Assembly: GCA_030704615.1 (NCBI GenBank)
Contig: CM060733.1
Span: forward strand, 39,244,001 to 39,308,000
Source of the DNA: Takakia lepidozioides
Taxonomy: Eukaryota; Streptophyta; Takakiopsida; Takakiales; Takakiaceae
DNA length: 64,000 bases
Direction of reading: 5' to 3'
Shown piece by piece: positions 23,278 to 34,221 of the stretch. The position numbers and the translations under genes were made by a program. The notes below the pieces were generated by a model. The model was given only the letters and a program-made list of their open reading frames with translations, had not been told where the DNA came from and made no database searches. Every line of letters begins with the position of its first letter. Position 1 is the first letter of the stretch.

Positions 23278-25760
23278 TATGATTATGAACTTTTTATTAT
23301 ATGAATCCCCGCGAATGAATTGGCTTTGACTTGTCAATATCGCTATATATTTGATAAGACATCATGTCTTCATCACTCTACAACATGTACTTTGAACTCG
23401 TCATGATCTGCAAAGAAATATGAAATTGCATCCACATACATTGCACTTGTCATAAACAATACTTTGCAATAAATTAAAAAACATCTGTAAGTTAGAGGTA
23501 CATCCTCAATTCAAACTTTTATGGAACAATTATCATATTATATATACATGGCTGTGTGATAAGATGACAACTATATACTAATTGAGCCACTATGAAAAAG
23601 ATCTTACTCTATCAACACAATATATAATTATAATAGAAGACGACCCAATGTGCGCCAACCATGACATCTTAGAAAAGATTCCACGAGATGAATGATTGAG
23701 CGTAATGATCCTTCATATCAAGTCTGCATATACAGTTATTTATAAGGGTTGATTTAGATCCAAATAAAAATAGCATAATCTTTATCATATTACTATAATC
23801 CGACATATTCAATACTGTATCACATTAGGGCACGACGATTATATGTAAATATGACTATGGACTCGTATCTTCAACAAAAAGAAAAAACAAATGCTTATAC
23901 TTTTAGTGTTAGAAGCTCTAAGTTATTAGATATTACTAAAAGGTTGATTTAACCCTACATAGGGCAAAATGTCGAAAATATGAAAATAGGTCATCAGATA
24001 GATTAGCTGGTACTTTGGACTTTCAGTCCTAAATCATTAAGAGATATGAATTATTCATATGTTTATATTTATTACCATTATTATCAAATTTTACTAAATC
24101 CTTAAGAGACATTTATTTATAAATAGCTACATAGATTATTATTACCCATTATCAAAGTAAATAAAAATATATATATGAATAATAATTTATATTTTAAAGA
24201 TTTTAGAATCTGACTATATAAACTATTTTTCTTCTTAAGACATTTAAAAATCCAATTTCGATAAAAGCTAGCTTAAACTTATTAACAGTTGGAGATTAAG
24301 CAGTCATTGCAGCAAATATTATAACTTTAAGAGATTGTGTACCTAAGATATACATAACAAATTACTGCATAAAACTAAGTATATGAAAATATAATCTGCT
24401 GGAAAGAAAAAGAAAAAATTGAAGATACAATTGTTGGAAAAAGTGTCAAGTTTTATTTTATTTTACTTTTTCCTTTCAAGAATCAAAACAAGGTCTAAAA
24501 AGCTATAAATTTGGATGACCTATACTATATAGAGTTACTCTGATGCCCTATTAATTCAATGTATTCTTATACAGGTTGTATACATTGTTTTATTTGATTT
24601 TTGTTTAAGATTCTTCTTCTTCTTCTTCTTCCAATATTATAACAATATTTGGGTTATTAAGGTAAAACTAAGTCTATATATAAAAAGTTATAAAAAGTGT
24701 ACAACATCATACTGTCCATATATTCGACATACATATTTTCTAATTTAGGATTGACCGCAATGTGGATATTAGGAGAGACATGGCACACGTAAACAACATA
24801 AGATTATGTACTGAATAGGTTTCAAAGTGAATTTAATACATACTTTGAATGAATTTAGATTGAAACCCTCATGTTTTGTTGAAATAGTGGTTGTCTTTTC
24901 ATGTTTTTCCAGTTCCCACAATTGTTTGCCAATATAGTTTCCCTGTAGCTAATGATTTGCAAGCAATTATAAAATATTGATCTTATATCAATAAGGTCTC
25001 TCCACAAGTATTTCAGATTAATAGAATGAATCAGATTGAAATTTAACATTTCTTTCAGCATTTTAGTTTCATATATTTATGGAATCATGGACGTACTTAG
25101 AGATAATTCAAAATAATAACTAATACATACATTGTAGAATCTCTTCATGGCTTCGTGGCTTCAGGCTAAACATGAAGTTATGGTAAGAATTTAATTGCCA
25201 TTTTATTATTTTGCTCGCAATATACTTTCCATATCAAAGATATCACAAATCTTCCTGCATATAGTGGACAACTAGCCTAATTGTGAGAAAAAAACGGGTG
25301 CAACAATTTCAATGTATGGCTAAGAGAGAGAGAGACAAGTGAAAAGTTTGAAATATGTTCATGGCTTGCTATTCTTGACATGGAATATATTAAAAGTAAA
25401 ATACAATGAGATGAGAGAACACGAAGAAAAATGTGTTAAGACCTAAAATTGTATAGACATTCAGAAAAAAGAAAACCTCTTTCATTTCTTACCTGGAAAT
25501 AATATTTTTACTGAGAAAGTAAATTATTTTCAGTATGAAAATTTTATTTTTTAAGATAAAAATACTAAGAGGAAAAAAAAAAGAAAAAAGAAAAGTACTA
25601 AGAGTAGGCCATGGTACTCAAATTTTACTCGGTGCTTCCAATACCGCTTGTGGTGTGTTTGCTTCATGGCTCTCTCGGGGTTATATTTGTTTCCCCTTCA
25701 AAAATAAAGTTCCATAAGTATCATTAAGGGCCACTATCCCAGCTTTTAGAAAAAAAGAGA
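23278..25760. other. AT-rich upstream region of the SUN gene
   Basis: No gene is seen. The sequence is strongly AT-rich with short T and A runs, a TTC microsatellite at about 24610-24631, an AG run at about 25324-25334 and an A/G-rich tract at about 25570-25600. The promoter and 5' leader of the minus-strand SUN gene should lie in the lower part of this interval. No TATA box can be singled out with confidence. Confidence 0.4.
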
Positions 25761-25764
25761 AAAA

Positions 25765-25860
25765 AAAGAATGGACCACTCGGAAGCGACAGCTCACAATT
25801 CAGGCCCTTTATGAAGGAGGCGGAAAAATTAAACCCCTTTCATTTAAGTATTGCATCTAT
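25765..25860 (-). mobile_element. SINE-like repeat, conserved 3' domain (copy 1)
   Basis: Read on the minus strand, this contains AAAGGGCCTGAATTGTGAG followed by CTGTCGCTTCC. It aligns by eye with plus-strand copies at 43555-43595 and 61125-61165. The match extends upstream through GAAAGGGGTTTAATTTTTCC. A T/C-rich tract adjoins the end. Three copies in 64 kb point to a dispersed short element. Confidence 0.6.
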
Positions 25861-26039
25861 TATTGCAAGGCCAACTACAATTATAGAAATAAAGTTCCCC
25901 AGGGCCTTTGACCCTTGTGTTATATATATATATATACCGAAAGAGGACAAAGGCATTTTTAAATCGTACTACGGTACCTGTGCCGTTGGCCCAAGTGCAA
26001 TCTCCTATGTATGCAAGTGCGTCTCCTATGTCGAGGCCC

Positions 26040-26215
26040 AAGTGCGACCTCTAGGGTAGCCTCTGCCGTTGGCCCAAGGGTCCAATGTCAACTAAGTCCA
26101 AATGCATTTTTTTTCCACAGAGCCTACGACCAGATTTGAACCGGAGACCTTTCCCTTGATCTCTCTCCTGGCGAGGCTCCAACCATTGTCCCAAGAATGC
26201 CCACTTTGCAAATTT
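26040..26215 (-). mobile_element. tRNA-derived SINE
   Basis: On the minus strand, GACAATGGTTGGAGCCTCG is followed about 35 bases later by GGTCTCCGGTTCAAATCTGG, an A-box/B-box pair like the internal promoter of a tRNA gene. The remainder does not fold as a tRNA, so a SINE is the better call. (TA)n at 25920-25936 and a short repeat of CCGTTGGCCCAAG (25983, 26066) lie nearby. Confidence 0.5.
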
Positions 26216-26689
26216 CCGTGAATTTCCAGTGATCCAAAGTACTTGAAATTCCACATCTCCCACACCGTAGGTCCAAAAATCGTGAGACCAAGCCCGTGCA
26301 CCCTTCATCGTCGAGGGCTTTCCAATGGGACCAAGCACTCAGGGTGGGGTCCCGCAGTTTGGGACATCTCAAATCTACAAAACAAAACAAAATAAAACAA
26401 AACAAACATCTCGATTCATATATTGATTGATAGGGGGTTATGCAGGGAAAAACTTACATGAAAAATGATTGGGTAGCACCCTCGAACTAGCCACCTCATA
26501 CATGAAGTTTCAAGATGAATGAACTCATTCGTTCATCCAAAAATGTAAAAACAAGTAGTCCTTCCTTTAAGTTTGTAAGCTCATTTTCCAAAGCCCTCAA
26601 TTGACACGGAAGCCTTTTGAATTTGTTTCAATCAAACTGTTTTTAAAAATAATAATAAACTTCGTACACTTTTATTATTATTATTATTT

Positions 26690-26725
26690 TACAAAAGGGG
26701 ACGGAGGCCCCGTAGATCATATTAA
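26690..26725 (+). repeat. LINE 3'-end-like motif (copy 1)
   Basis: GGGGACGGAGGCCCCGTAGA followed by TCATATTAA recurs as GGGGACAGAGGCCCTGCAAA at 46623 and in reverse at 56470-56500. A short conserved G-rich segment next to A/T-rich DNA is typical of 5'-truncated LINE tails. The full-length LINE at 13-20 kb does not show it. Confidence 0.45.
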
Positions 26726-26929
26726 AGAAGCATGGAATAACCATGCTGGGAGGCCATGAAGGCGATACATCATAAAATGATTGGGTTACACCTAGACCAA
26801 ACCATCTAGGGGTAAGCTTAGGAAAAAAAGGCAAACGATTCTCTGTGTAGGAAAAGTAAACCATAGAATCGAGCCAAGGACACCAGTGCACTGTCGCAGG
26901 GAGATCGCTTGAACAAAAACAAAACTTAA

Positions 26930-27180
26930 CCAATTCGCAAGATGTAAAGATTACCAGCCCGCAGAGTTTGAAATGGTGCGGGCCGGAGATTGCTTGAGCT
27001 GACTAGCAAAAGGAACCAGATCGCAAGATGTAAAGTTAGCAGCCTGCAGAGTTGAAGAGGCTGTATGCAAACATAGGAAAAGGAAAATCGAGAAAGAAGA
27101 TAGCAACCTGCAGAGTTGAAAAAGGCTGTATACGTACGAAGGGAAAAGAAAAGCTAGAAAGAGGACCCCTGAAAGCACCA
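26930..27180. repeat. Short degenerate tandem repeat
   Basis: Three imperfect copies of a roughly 70-bp unit containing TCGCAAGATGTAAAG, GCAGCCTGCAGAGTTGAA and GGCTGTAT(A/G) occur at about 26935, 27012 and 27100. No coding role is visible. Confidence 0.6.
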
Positions 27181-27199
27181 TAGAAAAAAATCTGCAGCC

Positions 27200-29040
27200 T
27201 GTCTAGCGCTTACGACGTAGGGGTTCAAAGTTGAGGTGGGCCTTGACTTTTGAATCCATGTTCTTCCGGTCTTCCAATTGATCTTCAGATCGTCGTTTTC
27301 GGCTGGAGAGGGCCAAGAACTTGGTGAGTCACCAGTCTAGAGGTGGTCAAGATGACCAATAGGGATGATCTGATGCCCATGTGTAGAGGATGCCTCCATT
27401 TGTCCAGGCAGCATCAAACTTCGAGATGAGGGCTCGCCGTTTGGTAGTTTCTATCAGTCTGATTCTCATAACAACAAGAAAAATATAGTAGACATTTAAG
27501 GGTTAAGATCTTTAAGTTTTTCATCTTATTGTATGTACACTAAAGTATTCTAGAAAGTTAACAGACTAGAATTGAGGTCCAAATGGTTATCTCTTGAAAA
27601 AGATCCATATGCTTAGTGCAACTTTTATCTTCTATTATCGGAGTTATTCAAATGGGAGTTTACCCCGAAGTGTTCCGAGAGTGTATGCATGCTTCTGCAA
27701 GTAATTTAGTGCGACATGAATATTTTGATTAAGAAACATGTGGCAATCTGATACTATCTATGGATTTAGCTGTAGTTGACACGGAAGCAGTCGTATTATA
27801 TGGGGAATTCATAATTTAAAATTTGCTCAAATTATAATTATTGGTCCTAAAAAACAGGTTGGATTGCTCGTGTGGTAGGTTTAAATGGAAAGCCGAGAAA
27901 TCAACATTTTATAGATCTGATATTGAAGTTGTTCGGATTACTTCGTGCTAAACTTGACTTGCTCAACAAACTGAGAACAATCTGCCACATTCGCAGCCGT
28001 TTAAGTGGGATCTCAGCCTTAGTTCCCTTTCATTCTCTGAAAAAAATAAAAATAAATATTGCATGGTACATGTGAGCCCTGCCCTTCATCATCTCAAAGT
28101 AAGGTTCATATTCCAAATAATGGTATCACCATATCAGTGTTACTGTCCTGTCAATTTTGGATCAATCTAACCCATACAGCTTGAGTTTATAGCCTTGAAT
28201 CCGTCCTAGTCTCTGTTCCATATTCTATTTTCATGAAAAGAATGCAAAAAACTGTTGTTGCTACTCATATGTCACTCATTCTATAAAATACCCATGCCTT
28301 GGTGTCAATAAGGTCCGCGAATTTTCGGTAGCCACGTCGTGATGTCTATGGCAGCTCCTTATGGCAGTTCCCTGGTCTGCCACCCGCGCACCTCCCCAGC
28401 TCCACAAGCCTGGCCACATGTCATGTGGGGCCGCCCCCTCCATACCTTGGTCTAGCTCGCCAAAACTCGCTCGCCAGTGCCCTAAACACTTAGTAGGTCC
28501 TCCGTTCCCTTACTTGGCCCGGCTCCTAGTTCCCCACCCACACCCTAAGTACTTATCTTTATGATTACTCGACATTATTCACAAATAACTCATTGCTCGG
28601 AGTGATTTTGGAAGGGGAGCTTTAAAGTTAGTGTTTCATGGAAGAGGAGTCTTAGCGTTAGTCTAACATGCATGTAAGAGGAGCTTTAGGAGGACAAAAG
28701 AAGCATAAAGTAGGTCCTATCAATTTTAAAATTGTTCAATTAAAACGTGTTAGTATATCCCCAAATATTTGTGCTTATCATGCATTGAGACTTGGGTTCA
28801 ACAAAATGGGACATGCCCGCTTTGCCACCGCAGGTTGTGAGAGAAAACTTGGGCATTTTGATTTCCAATTCTGTTTTCCGCCTGCTTGTTTAGGCCCTCA
28901 GTGTACTGTGAACCATTTCCATTATAAAGTTTACTTTTTTTGTCTCGGGATTTCTTCCCTCCCTCTGAAGCACCATTTGATTTCATTTCCGTCGTTAATA
29001 TCCATTTTCTTCTATAAGCTTTTTCAGCTTTCCGCTCGCG
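27200..29040. other. Gene-poor region, with a 100-bp repeat shared with 31385-31480
   Basis: The stretch at about 27765-27866 (GCTGTAGTTGACACGGAAGC through TTGGTCCTAAAAAACAG) is matched at 31385-31480 with moderate divergence. An open stretch at 28668-29051 begins MHVRGALGGQKKHKVGPINF but has no family I recognise. Nothing else can be supported. Confidence 0.4.
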
Positions 29041-30260
29041 TTCTATGGTAACAAAGAATCACCGTAAGTAGCGGCATTGGCAGATACTCAAATCTGTCAT
29101 CTTTCACCAAGATTTCAACAAACTACCGCATATGCACAATGTAAAGGCCTAACAGTACAAAGTCTGCACCGACTTCAACTACTCCATTTGAAAGTATACA
29201 TATTTTTCGAGAAAATGGCCAATGCCAAGGAAGAACATAAGGAAGCGTTTGAAGTTATCATATTTGTTATACCTTGAAGTCGATGCCGACTTGAGTGGTT
29301 TGAAATGCATGACATGTTGCATATCATATTAAATGTAATAAACAGTAAATAGTAGGGGAAGTGCTTTTCTGAGCTCATACGGTGTCCACCGTCAAGTGAG
29401 GTGAACTTTTGCGCATGTATACAGTATACGTCAAACAGTGCATAGTCGGCACCGTCTTGAACCATAAGATGTGGAAGAAACATGCGCGAAGAGACATATG
29501 GTGCATGTTTACCCGAAATATACGCAAGTGTTTAAGAGAAATAAGTTATGCTCATGCGAGCTGCAGCTGAGCCCTAAAAATAACGTTGCATAACAAAGGG
29601 AAATGGCATTACAAGCATTAAACAAAAAAACTATGGCAACCATTTTGAGCTCATACGAGCTTTATGATTTACTGAAGAGATGTAGTGCACAAATATAAAT
29701 TAGAGGGTGGACCTTGTTGTAGTCAGCACCGACTTTACTCGCAGATTGCCAAGAGGAACTATATTCCCCAAAATAGGAACAATGTCTCTTAATTAGAGGA
29801 TGTGTTTCAAATATATACAGTATGCACATGCCAGCTGCTGCTAAGCCCTAACGATATAGTTCATGAACAGAGGGAAATGGGTTCAGATGCAGCAAACAAC
29901 AATCATAAGACACCTAGTGCACGGAGCGAATATATTGGGTGAAGTGAAGAAACGACCTCGAAATTTACAAAATGGAGTCGGCCGTTGTATAGTCGGCACC
30001 GACTTAAACCACCTGATGTGGACGAAAAAACATATTTCGAGGTAATGTGAAGCATGTCAATTAAAAACATAAATAGTTGTTGAAATGAGAGAAACTCCGC
30101 TCATGTGAGTTGTTGGTGAGCACTTCTTTAATGGTTCAGGGAAAGACAAAGGGAAACGCTTTACAACGTACGTGAGGTGTTCAATTCATGCGCTACAAAG
30201 GTATTGTGCACATTTGTAACCCATACCAAAACTAGTGCATATTGGGGAACGATCTCAACG
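29041..30260. repeat. Degenerate satellite, period about 275 bp
   Basis: A marker close to AGTCGGCACCGACTT occurs at 29161, 29444, 29721 and 29991, spacings of 283, 277 and 270. Other markers keep the same phase: GAGCTCATACG at about 29371 and 29649, and CAGCTG..GAGCCCTAA-type sequence at about 29560, 29835 and 30105. The marker is a near palindrome (AGTCGG/CCGACT). An extra partial copy lies at 29277. Units are well diverged, so the array is old. Confidence 0.75.
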
Positions 30261-31990
30261 GTTGCACTTATATGAACTGGGTATGAACTTGCTTCATGAT
30301 CGCCCAAAATAAAAGAATGTGAATGACAATCAATCAGGTTGTATGGCACAACCATCTCGTGTGGTCATGTGAGGTACTTGTAAGCGGAACAAGTAGATTT
30401 TTTGGACATGGTGATGTATTACAAAAGCAATTCAAAGAAATGTACATGGTCGCTAAAGACGACCATGTTGAAGGGTCAAAACAGCTGAGGTCATGCCGAA
30501 TATCCCGGAGTCCTCAAACAGTACTGATTTCCAATAAATATTTTTACCTTACAGAAGGTTGTTTTTGTCATTGAGTCTTCTTTGATTGGTACCTGCCGAA
30601 CAGATTGTTCATCGCCTCTCCCATAGTGTCCGCTCCCATGTGAGGGTATGGGAGTTCTGTCCTCTCGTTCGTGTTTGAGCAACTATCCGCCTTAAGATAG
30701 TAGAGAGAGAGAAGACTCCGGCCGAAGCCGGCGTAGCTTAAGATAGTATATATAGAGGGTAAGGGGTATAGATTTTACAATTCTGCCTCCCTTTGGTGGG
30801 CTCTAGCAGGGCCCCCTTAGAAGATCACCATAAACACGACATAGTTTTGAGCACAACTTGTCACGTATGCATAAAATCAGTCATCCAATGATTTCATTCA
30901 TCTATATATATGGATGAAATGTTCCCGCTACACCTGTCTTAATCTAATTCAAAACTTCATCGCCGGTATTGGTGCTTTAGGAATAAAACAAGCCTCAAAG
31001 GGCAATTGGCTCTCTTGCTTTGCTTTGGCACAACATAAGATGAAGGCAAGACTAGGGAGCATGACTCAGCACAACACACCGATCAGCGCCTTGACATGGT
31101 GTATGGTACTCTGACCACATTTTCTCCATTGACTTGCAATGTCTCCGCAAAGTCTCTCTCTAAAAGAGAGCCAATAGAAAATTGAGGCACTATGGTAAAG
31201 CGGCCGAATGTTAATTCCCACTTTTAGAATCCATCTATTGCATCTTCTTGACCCGTGGAATCTCAGCTTTTTTCAAGCCCGCATAAGTGAGAGCCCCTTC
31301 CCCCCTCCAAAGGCCCCATACATCTGTTGGCTAACTTAACAGTTGCATGTGACCCCTCAAAGTATGAAGACACTCCACAGTCACTAGCATTTGGCTGTAG
31401 CTGATGTGGCAGTAGTCGCATTAGCTAGGGAAATTCTTAATTTTAAAATTTGCATCAATTCCAATTATTGATCCTAAAAAACAGACAATTGCAGATTCGG
31501 ATTTGATCTTGTTGTGATATGCAGTTTCTAGATCTTTGGGTCAAATAGTTCGCATTTCCACCGTAGGTCAATTCTCCGTGACCCTTGAGTTTCTGCCGGA
31601 ATTCCCCGATGTCCCTGCGAGCGGCCGAGTTTAAAATGGATGGTGTGAGTTTGAAAATAGGGCCGCTTATCCGCCCGCCATGTATCTGGTTATGGATGGG
31701 ATACTGTTGGGATGGCTTGGGATCACTTGGTGCCATAATCGACTTGCTGTTAAAAAAGCCGCCACATTAGCATCAGCACGTAAAACCATGTTTGTCAATC
31801 AAGGAACCGGGATCCCCAAAGTATTTGTTTTTTCGCTAGGGCTCATGGGAATCTGAGCATCAATGGCACAGGGCTTGACTCTTTCGAAGTCAAAAACTTG
31901 GAGAATTTATGTGAATTTGCTTATAAGAGGAGGAACTTTCGCTGAAGTGAGATTATATATAAGTTGGGTGCAACCCACTTTTGGGAAATC
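30261..31990. other. Spacer upstream of dienoyl-CoA isomerase
   Basis: No gene is recognised. It contains the second copy of GAAGACTCCGGCCGAAGCCGG (30712), a TATATATAGAG tract near 30746, and the 31385-31480 copy of the 100-bp repeat. The promoter and leader of the gene starting at 32047 should lie at its right end. Confidence 0.35.
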
Positions 31991-32046
31991 TCCAACAAGA
32001 CGTTCTCCTCTGCGATCGGCAGTCGAAAGTAAGGATTCAGGAAGCT

Positions 32047-33850
32047 ATGGCGGACATGAAATGGGACAGTCTCAAAGTGCAAGGCCCCGATGCAGCGGGC
32101 GTTGCCCTGCTCTCCCTCCATCGCCCTTCTCGTCTGAATGCCTTGGATGCATCACTTTTTAAGGAGCTCCCGAGTGCAGTCGCGGCGCTTGATGCCGACC
32201 CCTCAGTCCGTGTCATCATTCTCAGTGGCTCTGGCCGTCACTTCTGCTCGGGCATTGATTTCATCACCCTTGGAGATGTAACTGCTGGAAGCAAAAGTTC
32301 CAAAATTTCAGAAGAAGGTGAGGAGTTCGTATCATAGTAAGATGCGGGTCGATTTTGAAATAAGGAAATTTTGATTTGGGTTTGGATCTTGGTTGTCCGT
32401 ACTCTCTTTTCATGAAGTTGGTGGTTTTATCCGGCTGAGTTCACTGAGGTTGAATTGATTTCCGTTTGAGAAGGACGGATTTTCTTGCCCTTGTTACGGT
32501 TTTCCCCAGCCGAGTTTCCATCAGTTAGGGTTTGAATTGCCAGTGATGATGAGACAACTCTAGAAGAGCTACAGGAGGAGAGACAGCGCCCCTTTCCCCC
32601 TCCTCCTCACAAGGTTTTCACATGGACAAGAAATTGGCACATTAGCAGAACTTGCACTGGTTCTTGGGAATGATCTTTGAATTTCAAGAGGCTAAGGTGT
32701 AGAACCTGGATCCTGCCCATTGACTGAGGTCCGCGATGAATGGACAACTCCTGTTGTTGGCATTTCAATTTTGATCGCCACCGAGTTCTTTTTGCTTAAT
32801 GAAACCTGTTGAGGTTCATTTTTCTTGTGAGCACGAGGCCTTGTTTTTGTTTGAAAATCAGGAGGAAAGCATTTCAGAAACCTGAAATATAACATGCCAG
32901 GTCTCTTCCCTGCAGAGATGTGACACTAATCCAGCTCAGCCTGATTTTTAACAAACAGACGAATGACTGTTTGGCTTCTTCTCCCAATGATCTCTTCTCA
33001 AGCTTGCTGTAAACTAATATGAAAGAGTGACCAATCTCAGTTGTGATTAGAGCTTTGAGGCTGCTGCTATGCGTGCACCTGGTATCTATTGAGAGGCTAC
33101 AAGATGTGGTTATCTATTGAGCTATCACTTTTTTTTAGGTGTCAACATCTCGCTCTCATTTGTTGTTATGAGCAGCTTCGGTACTCTATATATACAACTT
33201 TTGCAATGACTTGTGATTATGCAGGGGACTCAGAAGTGATCAGTGGAGCAGTGAGAGAGGCAGATACCACTGAATGTCCAGGGAGACGGCGAGAGAAGTT
33301 AAGAAGAAATATAAAGGAAATGCAAGCAGCCTTCACTGCTTTTGAAGAATGCCGGAAACCGGTGATTGCAGCCGTCCATGGTGCGTGTATAGGGGGGGGA
33401 GTTGATATGATAACAGCATGCGACCTTCGGTATTGCACAGAGGATGCAATATTCTCTGTAAAAGAGGTCGACCTTGCAATCACAGCCGACCTTGGTACAC
33501 TCCAACGATTACCCGGGCTTGTGGGAGAGGGGAATGCAATGGAATTGGCACTCACAGGGAGGAGGTTCAGTGGAAAAGAGGCTAAATCTCTTGGACTTGT
33601 GCAAGGCGTCTTTGGGACCAAGGCTGAGATGGAAGTGTATGTGGATGGACTGGCAAAAGAAATAGCAAGGAAATCACCACTTACTGTGGTCGGAACCAAG
33701 GCAATGCTGGTGAAGTCTCGTGATCTTACAGTTGCCCAGGGTTTGGAATATGTTGCCGTGTGGAATTCAGCCATGCTTATGTCAGAGGATTTGGAAGAGG
33801 CCATCCAGTCCCAGGTCCACAAACGCAATCCTCAGTATTCAAAGTTGTAA
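32047..33850 (+). CDS. DCI1: Delta(3,5),Delta(2,4)-dienoyl-CoA isomerase, peroxisomal
   Basis: The protein belongs to the crotonase superfamily and shifts double bonds of dienoyl-CoA during beta-oxidation of unsaturated fatty acids. Exons 32047-32317 and 33225-33850 (GT/AG, phase 1) give 298 residues. The ATG is the first in frame and is followed by the crotonase start SLHRPSRLNALD. The oxyanion-hole segments are SGSGRHFCSGIDF and AAVHGACIGGGVD. The three acidic residues known for this isomerase are present: Asp151 (GGGVD), Glu171 (VKE) and Asp179 (TAD), in GGGVDMITACDLRYC and VKEVDLAITADLGTLQRLP. The C-terminus is SKL, a canonical PTS1 peroxisomal signal. The C-terminal tail and Asp179 separate it from ordinary enoyl-CoA hydratases. 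Confidence 0.95.
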
Positions 33851-34221
33851 GGTGTTGCCAAAGAGCTTCATCAGATTGATGCCTAATAGTGTTCACAGTG
33901 TACAAATCATATTTTACTTGTTCAGATGAGAAATGCAAAGGGCCAGATGTCCACATTCAATCACCCACAGCAAGCCAAGACATTCCACCGTTTGAAAGTC
34001 TCATGGACACCGGAACATCTATAATATGTGAGAATGTAATCTGTTCAATTGGGCCTGATGTACATTACACATTGTGGGAGGCTTTGGAGGCCCCTCCAAT
34101 TTCTAATTGGATAATCCTTTGTAAAACTGAACCCAAAACAATGAACAAAGCCCATGTGGGAATTGATCAAGGAGTGTAATATTTGACTTGAATGTGGCCA
34201 GAACCTGAAATCTGCAGCCCA

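Noticed and set aside
26100-26180. Possible tRNA gene on the minus strand
   Set aside because: A-box and B-box-like words are present, but no cloverleaf arms pair and no anticodon loop is found. A SINE head explains it better.
28668-29051. Possible organelle-derived ribosomal protein fragment
   Set aside because: The start looks ribosomal-like (RGALGGQKKHKVG), but it does not match the plastid or mitochondrial ribosomal proteins that I could compare from memory, and the rest is featureless.
29444-29458. AGTCGGCACCGACTT resembles pieces of a bacterial guide-RNA hairpin
   Set aside because: The similarity covers only a short palindrome inside a plant satellite with no repeat-spacer layout or associated genes. 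No CRISPR array is present in the window.
33217-33828. 203-codon minus-strand frame in the isomerase gene
   Set aside because: It is the antisense shadow of the second exon of dienoyl-CoA isomerase.
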